A DNA stretch of 64,000 nt, taken from assembly GCA_961205875.1 (NCBI GenBank), contig OY540813.1:25825001-25889000 (forward strand). The letters run 5' to 3'. The position numbers and the translations under genes were made by a program. This document shows positions 12,440 through 25,659 of this stretch, in pieces; position 1 is the first letter of the stretch, and the number at the start of each line of letters is the position of its first letter. Below the pieces are notes generated by a model. The model did no database searches and was not told the origin of the DNA. It saw only the letters and a program-made list of their open reading frames with translations. Origin of the DNA: Sialis fuliginosa. Its lineage: Eukaryota > Arthropoda > Insecta > Megaloptera > Sialidae.

Positions 12440-12660
12440 CAATTACACACACAAGACGTTTACTAATTTCTTAATCCCTGCACCAGTGAACCCTTTCATT
12501 GCGTGCGTTGTCACGCGACGTAAGTAACTCATGGAGACATGATGAGTTTTCAGCACGAGCCAATTATTTTGTCCGACGGACGTCTTGCATGTAAATGGCT
12601 CGCAATGAGCAACCTCACCACGCCGCGAAAATATCCTCAAGAACAACGCACGTACTTATT
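12440..12660. other. GC/complexity island, possible conserved non-coding element
   Basis: Repeat-free block with a POU-like ATGTAAAT, the palindrome GTCCGACGGAC and several CpGs. The 67-codon minus-strand frame shows no known domain. Candidate regulatory element. Confidence 0.25.
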
Positions 12661-13467
12661 TACGTGTGTGTGCATGCATTGTTTATACAGGCTGATTTAA
12701 GGAGAAATGGGAGTACTTTTGAAAATATTACCATAAATCTGAAATTTTGAGAAGTCGAAGATAATTATATCAAATGTTCACTGCAAAAATTTGAGATTGA
12801 TTGTCCACACCGTTCTTGAGAAATTAATTTTCAAAAATTTCTCTTATACACGGACGTAAATGAGACAATATTTTTTATATTTCAAATATTGTAAGATCTA
12901 TAAAAATATTACCATCAACTCACAATTTTCATCAAGAGTAAATAAGATATGAATCATTAACAAAAATATCTTTTACTTCTACCACACTGTTAAAATTATT
13001 TTTAATAATAAATGCAAAAATTTGACAATATAACCCCAATGTGATTAAAAATACTGATGCAGTACGGCAACATTGCAAGATCTTCGTTCGGCGCGAAATT
13101 CAAAATATTTCTGCAGCAGTCAAAGCATAAAATAATTGTTTACAAAAGTGTGAATCACATTGCAAATGATTTTCTAATTAAGTAGTCGAAGAAAATCGAT
13201 ATATTAACTTTTTTTAATGGGAGCCTTTATTTTTGTTCATCAGAATCATAGCTCTGACGTCAAAAAAAATCAACAATATCAAATTAGAGGTGATATTGCT
13301 ACAGTTCTAACTAATGTAGACGTCTATTGTCACTTTTTTGTTATATAAAATATGTTATATCAATGATATATTATATTATATAATATTATTATATTTCTAT
13401 GTATCATATATCTTCTGAAATATACTATTATCATCATTATTATTACTATTAAATGTTATATGTACAA
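12661..13467. other. AT-rich non-coding stretch
   Basis: AT-rich with ATTAT/TATAT simple runs near 13360-13450. No feature seen. Confidence 0.4.
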
Positions 13468-13612
13468 AATCCTACGAAAATTACCTTAATTTTCTATGCC
13501 TCTGTATTTAAGAGTTGGGGGATGGAGTGTTAAAATCTCATTATATAAAAATATAAGCTATCTTTTGGTGTTTTATTCATTTCTGTACTTTTATTAGTTT
13601 TAAAGTGTGACA
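13468..13612 (+). repeat. Dispersed repeat, copy of 50071-50230
   Basis: Shares TACAAAATCCTAYGAAAATT, the GGGTGGATGGTTAAA-like centre, and ATATAAGCTATCT with the block at 50071-50230 in the same orientation. Degraded, non-coding. Confidence 0.5.
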
Positions 13613-14089
13613 TATTTCGTTGCATTCGCATTGTACTACACTCTAGTACCACTTAGAAAAACATAGTTCTACTTAAAAAAAAAACTATACTAACGTCAAT
13701 AATAAATATTTAGGTACCTACAATATAACAGTTTTTATAGATTTTATAATTTTCACTTGATTGGAGAAATACTTTTAGTCATTAAAAAATATCGATATTC
13801 CTTGTGGACTTTGTCGTTTCAGCTTCTGCACTTTCCATTCATCGAATTCATAAAAGTATATAACTCGTGTTTTACTATCTCAATGTTTTTTTCTATGATT
13901 CGGAATATAAATAGATCAAAGTGAGCTACGAAAGGAAAACCAATAAACCTAAACAATGCTCCTTTACGTCATTCTTCATGGTATGTTTGATTGAATAAAC
14001 AGATTGGCCTAACCTGAGAAACAAACAAAGGAATTCAGTTTAAGTAATGTGGTGTTACGAATTTGTGATTTATATAGGTAAGTTTTTAA

Positions 14090-14470
14090 TATAAAAATAA
14101 CATCTATCAAGTGCTTCTTCATGTAAACTCTACAATGAGATGTATATCTTTGTGAGCGAATATGACATTACATTTTTTTTTGCAATTATAGAAAATGAAA
14201 TGTCGTATAAAAAATACTATAACCTATAATCTAACGAACCATGTTTCATTAAAATCCCTTCAGTGGTCCTTGAGTTATGCGTATGACAAGAATTAAGGAG
14301 ACATATAGACACAAAAATAAGTGTTTGTTTCGACCTGAAACGAAAAGATTAAGTGCAAATTTCATTTTTCCTGCTAATATAGTGAAATTTCTCAAACTGG
14401 CCACTTTTCCTGTACGAAACCTTTCTTCGACGATCAGGCGTTTTTTTTGTTATCACAACTGTTCAATTTT
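14090..14470 (+). repeat. Dispersed repeat family A, 3' part
   Basis: The text from GTTTCATTAAAATC through TTATGCGTATGACAAGAATT to the GACCTGAAACGAAAAGATTA tail matches the family A copies at 44390-44520 and 45990-46110. The 78-codon frame at 14277 is a by-product of the repeat. Confidence 0.6.
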
Positions 14471-14769
14471 AATTGACATTATTAGATCAATTGTAACTCC
14501 ATATAAACAATAGCCTTTACCTCCCCCCCCACGCAGTACCATATATGTATATTACAATAATATGGTGATATAGAATAATAAAAGGTACATAAGGAACAAA
14601 AAACATGTATTTAAATTACTAACATTATAATAAAATATTAATATCAACATTATTATCATTATCATTTTTCACAAGTTAGAATATGTATATTAGAAAAAGT
14701 GATTTTTTTATATTTTAATTCTTTGATCTTCATTTGGTTCTAAAAAATATTTATAATTTTTATAAATAG

Positions 14770-15520
14770 TGCATTGGATCCGGTGTTATCCGGGGATATT
14801 AATTTAATTAAACATAAAGTAATCATGCCCACCCGACATACCCGCCCAGCTTGCCCACCTAACATACTCACCCTACTTGCTCACTATTAAATTTACACAA
14901 AATATCCACAAATTATATACCTAAATTTATCTACCTATTAGTGAAAACCGGAATAAAATCCGTTCAGAAATTACTGAAAAAATCATGTAAAATTATATTT
15001 TCAAACTCCCGGGCAACACAAGATCCCATCTTAGAATTTGTTTAAAAAACTAATAATAAATAAATAGGTTAGCAACAATCATAATCAATTTCGATATTTT
15101 ACCTTTCATGGAAGTGAAATGTTTCTTCATATTTTAATTTTCAATCAATATATTTTAAAATATTTAATTGTTAACATGTGTTAAAAATCATTCAATTGTT
15201 CGACAAAATATTTTAGAGACGTGCTCATAATAACCTTAATAAAATAAAATATTGAAACAGTAAATTCTTGTAAATTATAGAAATCTTTATTCCGTGGCTA
15301 CTGTATTTGTATATAAATGACAATTGTATACTGTCACATTATGAAAACAAAACTCGACATGATAAAGATTTTTTTTAGTCTTTTGATGTTAAATCTTAGG
15401 TTTTCATAAAATATTAATAGCCACGATACTGATCAGAAAAATTATCTCACTATTGGTGAAAATCGCATTAAAATCGGTTCAATAATTCCCGGATCTGTAA
15501 GCCTTATTCATTTTTATATG
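14770..15520 (+). repeat. 750-bp non-autonomous retroelement-like repeat, copy 1
   Basis: Aligns end to end with the reverse complement of 50669-51419. It starts GCATTGGATCCGG and CCGGGGATATTAATT, and passes through CCCACCCGACAT and TCTTTTGATGTTAAATCTTA. It ends with an AATCGGTTCA block and CATTTTTATAT. The ending is typical of RTE-like LINE/SINE tails. No coding frame. Confidence 0.7.
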
Positions 15521-15799
15521 TAAAGATTACAGCACGAAGTAAACATTATGAAAAATATGTATAAATCGTCCAACAATGTTTTTTATATTTATATAAAACA
15601 ATGTTACGTAACATTTGAACATAACTCCCCCATCCCCCATATAACGCTATGTATACAATAGAGCTGTTCCATCTTCCTCCTAAAAGAGTTAAGTGGTTTA
15701 AGGACGTTTCGTTATAATTAAAATATAAAGAACATAGTTTTCGTATGTAAATACATACATACATAATAATATCTCATATCCAGAACTCCACAAGCGAGA

Positions 15800-16130
15800 A
15801 ATCGTTGAAACACAACTAAGGGTAGATTTTGACCGACAGAGGTAACAACGGTCAGGTTAGAGGGGCCCCCTTGTTGTTTAGCAAGGAAATAATTACGTGG
15901 TACCTATAGAGTCAAAGCATTCCTATGGCATGTTAGCCCAACAAATTACGATTAATTAAATTTTAGTTTTATTTGAATGGCTACGTCGGAGACCAAAGCA
16001 AATGTAAGGTATCCACCTGACGCGTTCACGTTTTTGCATGTACGCGGCCATTTCTTCGAATTTTCTACGGATTCAACTTGCACTGTTATTCCGTTATGGC
16101 TATTGTCATACCGTCAGCTATTATTCGAAA
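15800..16130. other. GC/complexity island, possible conserved non-coding element
   Basis: Repeat-free block with TTGTTTAGCAAG (forkhead-like), CCTTGTTG (Sox-like) and ACGATTAATTAAA (homeodomain-like) words close together, followed by a CpG-containing segment at 16010-16130. No ORF of note. Confidence 0.3.
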
Positions 16131-17074
16131 CGTTTAGACTTATTTTGATTATGTAAATTATAATTAATAAACGTTCAATGACCTATCATATAATAGCATT
16201 TTGTGTACTGTTTATATATACTTTTTTTAATAAGAAAATTCATTGTTACAATTTTTCATTTTTCGAGAAATTAATGAGAAATTCGATTACTTTTAAAAAT
16301 ATTATATATCATTTTAAGATTTTTTTACTTCTAGATTAAATGGCTGAATAATGTTTATAATAAAAGGCACATGTATCTTACTTTAATAGTTTTGTTTATA
16401 TATGTATTGTTTATTTATCTATATATAAATTATTATAAAATGTTATGTTGTGAAATAAAAACTATTTTCAGTATTTTTTTCTACGAAATATGCATACTTT
16501 TATGTATACAAAGATTTATCTATGTACATTGTTCTGTTTCTTATAAAAAATTCTATGAAAAAATAGATTTCTCTAGAATTTAGAAATACTGCGAAAAAAA
16601 GTATTTATATCGTAAACAAAATATTCGTTATAAATATTTTTTGTAGTTCGAATCAGATCACATTCAAAAATACATACTTTCAATATTTTTGCATTAGATT
16701 TTATTTGCTATTTTCATAATTAACTCATCTAAATAATTGCAACTAAATGTAAGTCATATATAGTTGATCATTTCTTTTACTATCTATTAAAACATTTTTT
16801 TAATCCAACATAAGTAACAACGTCGAAAAGGTAGTATTTTTATTATTAACACAAAACTATGTTCAAATATTATAAATCTACTGAATAAATGTATCAAAAA
16901 ACAAAATAATACAAACTAAACATACACAGGTGGTAATTCAACGTACACACAGTATATAATAATATTTTCTTATCAGTGGCATCTTGAGCCCATAAATCTA
17001 GCTTAAACCTGAACCGCAGTTAATTACATTTAGAGTCCAGTTAATTTCGTATGCATTAAAATCTTAGATAAATA
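16131..17074. other. AT-rich non-coding stretch
   Basis: AT-rich throughout. The 70-codon frame at 16371 is low-complexity hydrophobic translation and is not supported. Confidence 0.45.
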
Positions 17075-17260
17075 TTAATTTTAAACGCGCGCCGTCACCG
17101 TAGCAATTCGACAGTATGGCACGCGTGGGGGCAGTTGGCCAACCTGTTAGAGGCTGACCTACCACCTACCTTGATGTCCCTTTGACCCCCACAACTACCT
17201 CCGTCTTTTCGACTGGGTTTATGGCCTTACAGCCCTTGACCGTTACAATCTATTGTTGAT
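17075..17260. other. GC/complexity island, possible conserved non-coding element
   Basis: Begins with a GCGCGCCG core and contains GGGTTTATGGCC (Abd-B/Cdx-like TTTATGG). It has CpGs, no repeats and no ORF. It stands out sharply from the AT-rich DNA on both sides. Confidence 0.3.
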
Positions 17261-18484
17261 TTTTAGATTAAATTGTTTTACAGTTTATTAGTTGACTCAA
17301 TATTTGAAAATATTCTTGTAATTAAATGTATTATTATTGTTTCATTAAAAAACACCAGTTTTAAAAATTATAGTCACTAAAGAGCGGTAGCTTATTAAAT
17401 TGATTGAAGATTCCATTTATTAGGAAATTCTGGCTTAAAACGCATTTTTTTATCGTTTTTGGTGCTTTATTTTGGTTATATAGAAATTAAATTAATGCTT
17501 ACACAATGATCTATAATCTGGTAATATCTAATAAATGATTAATTTTATCTTAACCTTTCAAATACGCAAAATAATTTATATAATCTAGTTTTATGTTAAG
17601 AAAACATCCAGAAATTAAATTATATCGAAGAACATGTTTAGGAATAAAAGCTATGTGAACCAAATTGAAAATTGATTACACAATATATTATACACACCTA
17701 TTTATAAAATATATTTTATATCCAATATTACAAAAAAGTAAAATAATTTCTTCATTATACATTTTTAAAGTACTTTAAATAGTTCAAATTTTTTGACTAA
17801 ACTTATTTTAGTATACTAATGTTCAATACTATAAATGAGTTGACAAAATTTGCTAGTTAACAATCGGTTTCAAATAAGGTAATAATAATATTTTGACTAT
17901 TTGCAAAAGCGTTAGTGAAGATTATTCCTTAAAAAATTTCTAATAAAGCCACATATAATATCTATCACATGAATATTATTCAATCCGTCATAGCTCAATC
18001 ACATCAACCCTAACATAAATATCGATGTTTGTCACATATAACCCTTTCAAACAATATACCCTTCCTGACAAACACTCAAATGACCATCCAGATATATGCA
18101 TAGTAAACAGGGCAGGATTTTGTATTGCGGGGCTTTAAATTACAGCAAATTTGAGGCTTTCGACATAAAAAAAATTTCTTCGCCTTGCCAAAATTGTTAA
18201 TTTTTGTAACTGAAGTCTCGAATTTACAACTGACAAAACTATTTGGCTGTTACATCTCATATATATGTGACTGAGAGCGAGACAAGATTTAGATCGAAGC
18301 CGAGAAATATTTATATTTTGCTAAAAATACTCTTGGTCTCGTCTCGTCCGAACTTAAGCCAAGCCAATTATATCTTTATTTTAATTATGAGACCGAAATG
18401 AGACAAAGAAAAGTATTGTCTTGGCTCTAAATGTGACGTTAATTTGGGGAATGACTGTTTTATTGTTTTTTCTTGAAGGAACAA
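17261..18484. other. AT-rich stretch with degraded repeat text
   Basis: From about 18114 the CAGGGCAGGATTTTGTATTG string looks like a hAT-type end. At 18240-18420 several GAGACNAG / GGTCTCGTCTCG words recur, as they do near 62470. I cannot delimit an element. Confidence 0.3.
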
Positions 18485-19286
18485 TTATATATGAACATTT
18501 CCAGTAGTTTTTTTTTTAAAACAGGGTGTACGTATGTCACCGATTTTGCTCCAAATTTTTTTTCTCAAAGTACATATCAAAAAAACACGTTTCCCAAAAT
18601 CTTTTCCCCCCTTTAATACACGAGTAATTTAGTATTTTATAAATAAAAGTTATATCTCACTTAAGAGCTCAATATGAAAAAATGTTTTTTGAGGGTTGTT
18701 TTAAGAATAAGGAAAGGAAATTTTTGCCAAAATTTGGTGCAATTTTGAGTATAGAGAAAAAAGTTTTAATGGTGTGAATATAGCGTTTTTTGGAAAATAA
18801 GATATCTTAAAACAAGTGTAACTTTAAAAGTTTTTGACCAAATTAAAAAATGTATAAATATTTGAAAACTACATAAACAATAGAATAAAATGACCTATAC
18901 CGGAAGTATTTTGGTTGAAACCAAAATATTTGGCGGCAATTTCAAAATCGACTATTTTTACAAAAAATCAAACATAATGTTTTGGTACCGCATTCGGCCA
19001 AAATTGAATATTCAGCTTTCAAATGAAAGTTCAATAAAAAGCGAAGAAAATGAACCCTATAACATGCATAATAAGGGTACAAAATAAGGTACTCTCGGAA
19101 AAAGTCTAATTTCGCTCGATTTCAAAACTTTAAAAAATTGTAATTCGGACAAAAAAAGGCGGGGGGAAAAGATTTTGGGAAACGTGTTTTTTTTATGTGT
19201 ACTTTGAGAAAAAAAATTGAGAGCAAAATCGGTGACATACGTGCGCCCTGTTTTAAAAAAAAACTACTGGAAATGCTCATATACAA
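18485..19286. mobile_element. MITE with long (~130-bp) terminal inverted repeats
   Basis: The left arm (about 18485-18612) and right arm (about 19153-19286) are near-perfect reverse complements; shared text includes CATTTCCAGTAGTT, GTATGTCACCGATTTTGCTC and CACGTTTCCCAAAATCTTTT. The interior is AT-rich and non-coding; frames at 18890-19087 and 19122-19331 are incidental. No clear target duplication was found. Confidence 0.75.
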
Positions 19287-19289
19287 GTC

Positions 19290-19420
19290 TTGTGGTTCCC
19301 ATGGTCGTGTTATCGGCCAACGTTTCGTCACACATTGTAGTGGACATCTTCAATTTGGCCGATAACACGATCAAATTGACGTGGCTTATCCCCAGAAGCC
19401 AAGATCCACAGCAATTATAT
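19290..19420 (-). repeat. Hairpin repeat, copy 1 (partner at 52480-52650)
   Basis: The segment GGTCGTGTTATCGGCCAACG followed by TTTCGTCACACATTG matches the reverse complement of 52565-52612 almost exactly. Inside it, 19302-19320 is also complementary to 19357-19374, giving a stem. The CGAAACGTTGG word on the minus strand recalls tails of Penelope-like elements. Short frames here translate similarly at the two loci, but I recognise no protein. Confidence 0.55.
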
Positions 19421-20379
19421 ATGTTTATAAGTAAATAAAAATAAAATATATACATATGTATAAGTAATAGAGGACTCTAAGCTGCAGCTTTTTAATTTGA
19501 ATAGTGAATCCGGCGCTGATTGTGAAGACGATGGACATGCAATATGCTTTATAATTCTACTATATTTGCGTACGTGTGTATGTATTTTATTTATGTAAGT
19601 GTGTATGTATGTATGTATGTATGTGTACATTCTGACCTGTCGCCGTTGTTGCTGCAACCTTGCTCGGGGAATTTAATTACTGTATAGAGAGATGCGAGGG
19701 TGATGTGGGAAAGTATACTGTACAAGCCGGAAATAAAGTCACTATTGTGTATGTATCAAAGTGTATGTGTGTGTATAGCCAGTCAGTTAGTTAGCTAGAC
19801 ATTTATTAAGCAATTAATGATAATAAATTCTACAACATATTTTTTTATAGGAAAACTGAAATTTTACAAATTTAATGTAACATGGAAACAATTGAAACAT
19901 TTTAAAGACGAATAATAGAATAGGTAAACTTTCTATCAACCCGCGTTCTTCTTGGAGTTATCACTTCAGTAATATTATACATATAGGCATAGTTATAAGT
20001 AACTTAACATTAACAATAATAATTTGTCAAGTTGGTAATAATATACCTAGTTACGTAAATTATAATATTCATTTAGGTATGTTGTAAAAATTAAATATGT
20101 TTTTCATGGCAAAAAAAACTGTTTTTATTATTAAGGTTTTGCGTATTCAAAAGTTATGAAAAAACTTACAATTTTAGATTATTAATGGATTTCTGTGATT
20201 TTAACTCGAGTGTCTCTATCTATAATTATAAACATTCTCGTACGAATATTTTTTTTTCTTTTTTTCTTTTGCACTATAAATCGTCACTAAATGCACGTTA
20301 GATATGTAGAGTACATATTTATGTATATCTACTATACAACGTACCATAAATACAAATAAATATAAACCATGCTAGATCC
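19421..20379. repeat. AT-rich stretch with a (TATG)n microsatellite
   Basis: A (TATG)5 tract sits at about 19603-19623 within a wider TATG/TGTG-rich patch. Otherwise AT-rich and empty. Confidence 0.6.
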
Positions 20380-20660
20380 AAGTATATTTATTGAGTCGAG
20401 TACTAACAATTTCTGACACAAAGTTGACAATATTACATAGAGAACGCATATTCTTGGACACAAAGCAAAGTCGGTTCATTGTTGACAAGCTGACGGACAC
20501 AAAGAACAGTGTCCGTTTCGTTTATTTGTCACTGAAACCACTGAGCCTTAGTACACATACATACATGAATGTGTATATATATGTTATGTGTATATGATAT
20601 GCTCGCGGGCCGGACTGTCTGTTCACAAATCTCTACAAAACTGAAGAACAATAGCGCCCT
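20380..20660. other. GC patch with short inverted motif
   Basis: Contains GGACACAAAGAACAGTGTCC (20494-20513), a 6-bp stem with an 8-bp loop, and CTCGCGGGCCGGAC near 20601, which resembles hAT-family text. No gene is supported. Confidence 0.25.
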
Positions 20661-21069
20661 TTGTATTACAGCACTCACAATACTAAATGGTAAATATGCA
20701 AGATAATCAAATAAAAAATACTAATACAGAGATTTATTTAACGATTAATATCCCTAAAATAATTTTTCTAGCATCCTTCTTATAGGTAGGTTTAAGAGAA
20801 TACGGAAATGTTTGTAACAACCATATTACCCTAACCACGTCGATGTTATGTAGATATTGAAATTATGACAATGTAAAGAATATTAATGAATAATATTATA
20901 AAGGTATCTCTACTATCAAATTATTGTAAATTGCATTACAATTAGTTAATGTTTATATTTGGTACCGAATAATTTAATGGTCTATTTTGATATGGTGTAA
21001 TTTAATAATTACTTCTTGATTTTTCGTCATAATTTTCATGATTTTGTTTAAAAATTTAAATTTCACCAA

Positions 21070-21270
21070 AACACACTTTCAAGCACACCTTGAAAAGAGG
21101 CTCATGATTACCGCACAAGAAGACGGTTGCTGCTGCGTCTACTACACAGATCGCACCTCTGGGTATTGTACGGTCGTAAATACGAAATCTTCACTATCTG
21201 CCACTTGCCAACAGCTCCTCTGGCGCACGAGCCCTCGGCGCGTCGTCAATAATACAAACGGGTTCTAACG
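21070..21270. other. GC/complexity island with unrecognised ORF
   Basis: A plus-strand frame (21038-21268) continues through the island and ends in a stop. Its composition (GCCCVYY, TSPRR) is less skewed than typical AT-rich noise. I see no domain and no clear splice acceptor. It could be regulatory DNA, a degraded exon or chance. Confidence 0.25.
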
Positions 21271-21815
21271 TGTTTACAAAATGTTCACCTTGCTATTACC
21301 CAATGTGTCTGATATTTACTTAGTTTTTATTAAATACCAACAATTGGTCAATTCAAAAACGTTGTGCGTCTGTGATTAACACATTCGTGTGTACTTGTTA
21401 AAAAAAACACATTTTTAAGGTTCCATACCGAAATCGGGATAAAAATATAATAAACACTTATGAAATCATCACAGCCTACTAAAAATTGAACCGTTTGCCC
21501 TAGAAAGCTGAGATTTGGAATAATTATAATAAATGGTAGACCAACAACAGACTTTTTCACTGGGGTAAACTGGTTAGCAATGGGTGTCAAATGAAAGCTG
21601 ACAATTCAAAGAACTTAAATATATATAAACGTTTTGTTATTATTAAAATTTTCGTTTATGTAAATAAAAATTGCCGAAATCAAAAGAAAATTACCAGTAG
21701 TCGCCACGTTTTTATTATTATTTTTTTAAATTTAATATTACGAGTAGTTCTTAACTTTGCTAAAATAAAATAAAATTAATAATCAAATAAATTGAAGAAC
21801 TTTACGATACAAGAC
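21271..21815. other. AT-rich stretch with LINE-like text
   Basis: The string GAAAGCTGAGATTTGGAATA near 21505 resembles common insect LINE/SINE 3'-end text. No coding frame is supported. Confidence 0.3.
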
Positions 21816-21820
21816 ACAAT

Positions 21821-22182
21821 GGTCACGTTCACGACTGACCAAAAACAGTAAACAACGAGATTTGATTGGTTGATTTATGGAATTTCTGGTGGATTGTACT
21901 AGCAATTTGAAGAATGTCATTTTTTAAGGAAGTGAGACAGAAATAACCATAAAGAGATAGAAACTAGTGTTCTGACAGAAACGCTGAACATGAAGTGAAC
22001 ATAAAAGTTTTTTGGTTAGCCTGATCACTAGTTTCTATCTCTTTCTAGTTACTTCTTTCTCACTTCCTTACACGCTTAAAAAATAATATTCTTTAAATTT
22101 CCGGTATATTCCATCAGAAATTCCATGAATCAACCAATCAAAACTCGTTGTTCACTGTTTTTGGTCAGTCGTGAACGTGACC
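21821..22182. mobile_element. Fold-back MITE, nearly palindromic over its whole length
   Basis: The two halves of about 170 bp are reverse complements with few mismatches, beginning GGTCACGTTCACGACTGACC and ending in its complement. AAT flanks both ends (21818-21820 and 22183-22185), compatible with a 3-bp duplication as in PIF/Harbinger-like MITEs. The centre (about 21990-22020) is a short loop. No coding content. Confidence 0.8.
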
Positions 22183-22472
22183 AATGATCGACTCGCACTT
22201 GACAAATATATTTCATTATCAATTTATCAGACATGATTGAGTCAAGTATTATTTGAATTTTAATTCAGTTAAATATGGGTGCAGCAACCAATACAATAAA
22301 CATTCTGCAAAATCACCGTGCGTTCGCAGATACGTTCATACCACAACTACTATTTTGAGACTCAAATATCTTTGATGTTTTTAATAGTTTAATTTAAAAA
22401 AACGACAACGAATGAATCGCGTGCGTTCATATGCGGAATACATGTTCACACTTATAGAATAACGAATACAAC

Positions 22473-22842
22473 CAGTGACGGATTTAGGCATGGGCAACAT
22501 GGGCTACTGCCCAGGGCGGCAGAATCTTTAGTTTCTCTTAGTTGAATACATAACATTCAAAAAAAAAGACAAAAAATAGTAGTGCAACTAAAAAAAAAAG
22601 GTATTCAAGTTTTTATTTTTTAAATTACGAATTTCAATTGACGTGACCAAAAAAAAAAGGTCCAATTTATATTATATTCTATTGTACATCACTTGTAAAA
22701 ACAATTATCACTTTTCAGTTCATATGGTAATTCTGACTTATATCAAAAATATTTTATATTTATATATTTTAATTTTTTCTCTTGATAGATGGGCGGCAAT
22801 TTTTTTTTGCCCAGGGCGGCACTTAACGTAAATACACCACTG
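22473..22842. mobile_element. hAT-type MITE with 8-bp target duplication
   Basis: It starts CAGTGACGGATTTA and ends TAAATACACCACTG. AATACAAC is duplicated exactly at 22465-22472 and 22843-22850, the 8-bp signature of hAT transposition. GCCCAGGGCGGC occurs near both ends (about 22509 and 22809). The interior is A/T-rich with no transposase, so it was moved in trans. The 62-codon frame at 22643 is incidental. Confidence 0.9.
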
Positions 22843-22850
22843 AATACAAC

Positions 22851-25308
22851 ACAATAAAGTGAACCCTATATTAGAAAACAATACATTAATTTTACTCTAC
22901 ACCTCCACCATTATTATAAATGTAAGCTACAAATACAGTATACAGAATGAGTTAAAAATGTATTTATTTATTTTATTTTATTTTATTAAAATGTAAATGT
23001 CTTTGGACCCGAATGGTTCTTTTAGACAGCCATTGTGTGGTTAACTAACATTGTTTTTGTATTTTGTATATATATATATATATATCTTTTTTTATTTATG
23101 TACTTATTTATTTAATTATTATTTGCGTTACTATAAATTATTTCAAAATATGAAATATAAATTCAAGCGCATTTTATTAATCTAATTTTTTTCTACTTCG
23201 TAACTCAATTATTATTAGAAATACCTCTTTTCTTTTACTGTGATATACCTATGTATATTTGAATATTTTAATATTCAAAACTACATCGAAAACAACAAGC
23301 TAAAAACTACTTTAACAAAAAAGAAAAAAATCATAAAATAATAATTTATTCACTCATACAAGTGCATGGTGATTTAACACGAGAATTGCGTACCTAATTA
23401 CAACAGAGTTAAAAATTATCTTTATACTCGATTAGAGGGAGCGATGAGCGCTGTAATTTAATATTTCCTGCATTTAACCCTTTTCCTGTTGCAACAGATT
23501 TTTTACTGTGTTATATCCATATAATATTTTATATCACTACGTATCTACATATTATATTACACGTATGTTCACATTTAAATTATTTTTTAATATAAAATGT
23601 TTACTAACAGTTATGCATGTTATTATTAGTTTTTTAGTCATACATAAAATGTACTTACACTTTAATAAAATATAGTACCTAATTACTAGATATTGGAAAA
23701 ATAGTTGTTATTTTCAATGAAATAGTTACTAGTTGAATTTTCATTCGAAAAATAAACTAAAAAATAATTGGAATAGTAGTTGCAAATAGTTGATTTCAAA
23801 TTGTATTCAATCAAACCAGTTTTCAGAAAACGGTGGAGATATGTAATAAAAATTACAATAAATTCATTTTTACGCAATAGTTGAAAAACTATTTTTCCAA
23901 TCTCTACTAATTACAAAACAATTCAATGGAGTGATAAATTTTAAGAGTATCTGGATCGAGTACGACCATTATTTTAATAATGTCTATCGATCTGTATGGC
24001 TCGTGCCATATAATTATTCCATTAAATTAATATATTCTCTAAAAATACTAAATTGGTTGTATTTTTCATTTTTGAGAAAAATACAAAAAAGAGAGGAGAG
24101 TCATATGATCTTGAAGGTACACGATGTTCATGCTTTGATAAGTGCGTGGTGACACGCGAATAGATAATCTGGTGCAATCATGACGTAAAGACAAACACAC
24201 TCATACACTGTACGTATGTGTGTTACACTGTATGTATGTCCCGTGAGAAATCACAATAACGTGTTAGAAACTAAACACATACGCAATCACAATATTTAGG
24301 CTGTATTAAATCACTATTAAAGTTTAGAAATGATTTTTTTTGTTTTTAACAATATGATATAAGATGCATATTATTTCTAAGTGGGTTTATAGTTACAGTT
24401 CGTATATTTTCAATACTAATGTGTCCAATATTTAGTAGTAAAACACAAATTTCTGTAGGCTCTATCTGTACAAAACAAACATTATTCTCTAGGCTATTTG
24501 ATAATTAATTTAAGGAAGACTCGGATTAAGAAAAAATTGTAATATATTTTTCTAATATAAATTTTAAAAATGAAATGCATCATCATTGATAAATTATGGA
24601 TGTAATTAAACCATCCAATTATATTGAATAATTCTACCAGGCAGAGTATTAAAAATAATTTACAATTTATATTTTATAATAAAAATATCAAGGATAATAA
24701 ATAGTAGCAGTGATATAATATATAGAAATTTACAAATTTAAATTTACTATGAAAAATAATTTGTATAAAAAAAGTCCAAACTTAAAAAGTTAAAAACTAT
24801 TTTTTTTAATGGAAAAGGGTAGTGAAGAACATTATCCTTCTGTTGATAACGTTCAAACATAACATCGTTAATTGTTTTAATTTCATAATGACACAAACAC
24901 AACAAGAAAATCTTAGCATCCATTACAAATTTACGTACAAGTGAATTCCAGTAAATGTACAAAATTCTGTAGATTAGAATATCTATGATATTTATGACAG
25001 TATCCATAACCTTGCGCGCGTACCTCTATTGTTTACTGGTTTGTTCCGGACACCTCCTCTTAGAGATTTATGTGCTTCCAAAGTCTTGTGTGTATCTTGG
25101 AGGCTATAATACTCCTGTTTACAATTGCGCATGGTGTAATATAACAGGGCGCTCAAATAGCATCTTTATAAAATACTTCATCAGGCAAACTTGAATTGGT
25201 AAAATAGATTTTTTTTAAATATTATAGCGGCATCTATTACAAACATTTAATGTTTATAAAATCTACGGAATTTTTTTGCCGTATCATCAATCAGCTATCA
25301 TATATTAG
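22851..25308. other. AT-rich non-coding stretch
   Basis: Contains a (TA)n run at about 23068-23085 and a repeat family C copy (minus) at about 23935-24010 (GAGTACGACCATTATT). The island at 23370-23510 is weak. Frames here are AT-rich noise. Confidence 0.45.
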
Positions 25309-25312
25309 CACG
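25309..25312. repeat. Target site duplication (CACG), left
   Basis: CACG immediately precedes the left LTR and is repeated at 33031-33034 right after the other LTR. A 4-bp YRYR duplication is the pattern known for gypsy-type errantiviruses. Confidence 0.9.
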
Positions 25313-25659
25313 AATTATGTTTTTCATTGAAAAAATATCCTTTTTAAAAAAATCTTTATTAGTTATAATTCTATATAATGCTTATAGCTAGATGGTATAC
25401 TTGAGAATAATTCTTATAGAAGAGGATAACAGTTGCATGATTTTACTCCGTCATCATTTTCTATAATTCTCTGAATGTAATACAATACTTTTGTACGCCG
25501 GATAAGGCGATGATAAAAATGTGTTAAATTCCTAAGTGTTATACATATGATTATATAGTTATTCATAATTAAATTAAGTACAATACAATATAATATCTTA
25601 AACTATTGGTTATTGAAATATATGTTTATCTTATATAATAGATGGTTCATTTCATGACT
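25313..25659 (-). repeat. 3' LTR of the errantivirus
   Basis: 347 bp, identical base for base to 32684-33030 (offset 7371, no gaps). Read on the minus strand it begins AGTCATGAAATGAACC and ends ACATAATT. An AATAAA polyadenylation signal is present on the minus strand at 25355-25360, near the end, leaving a short U5. The env stop codon lies inside it at 25647-25649. Confidence 0.97.
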
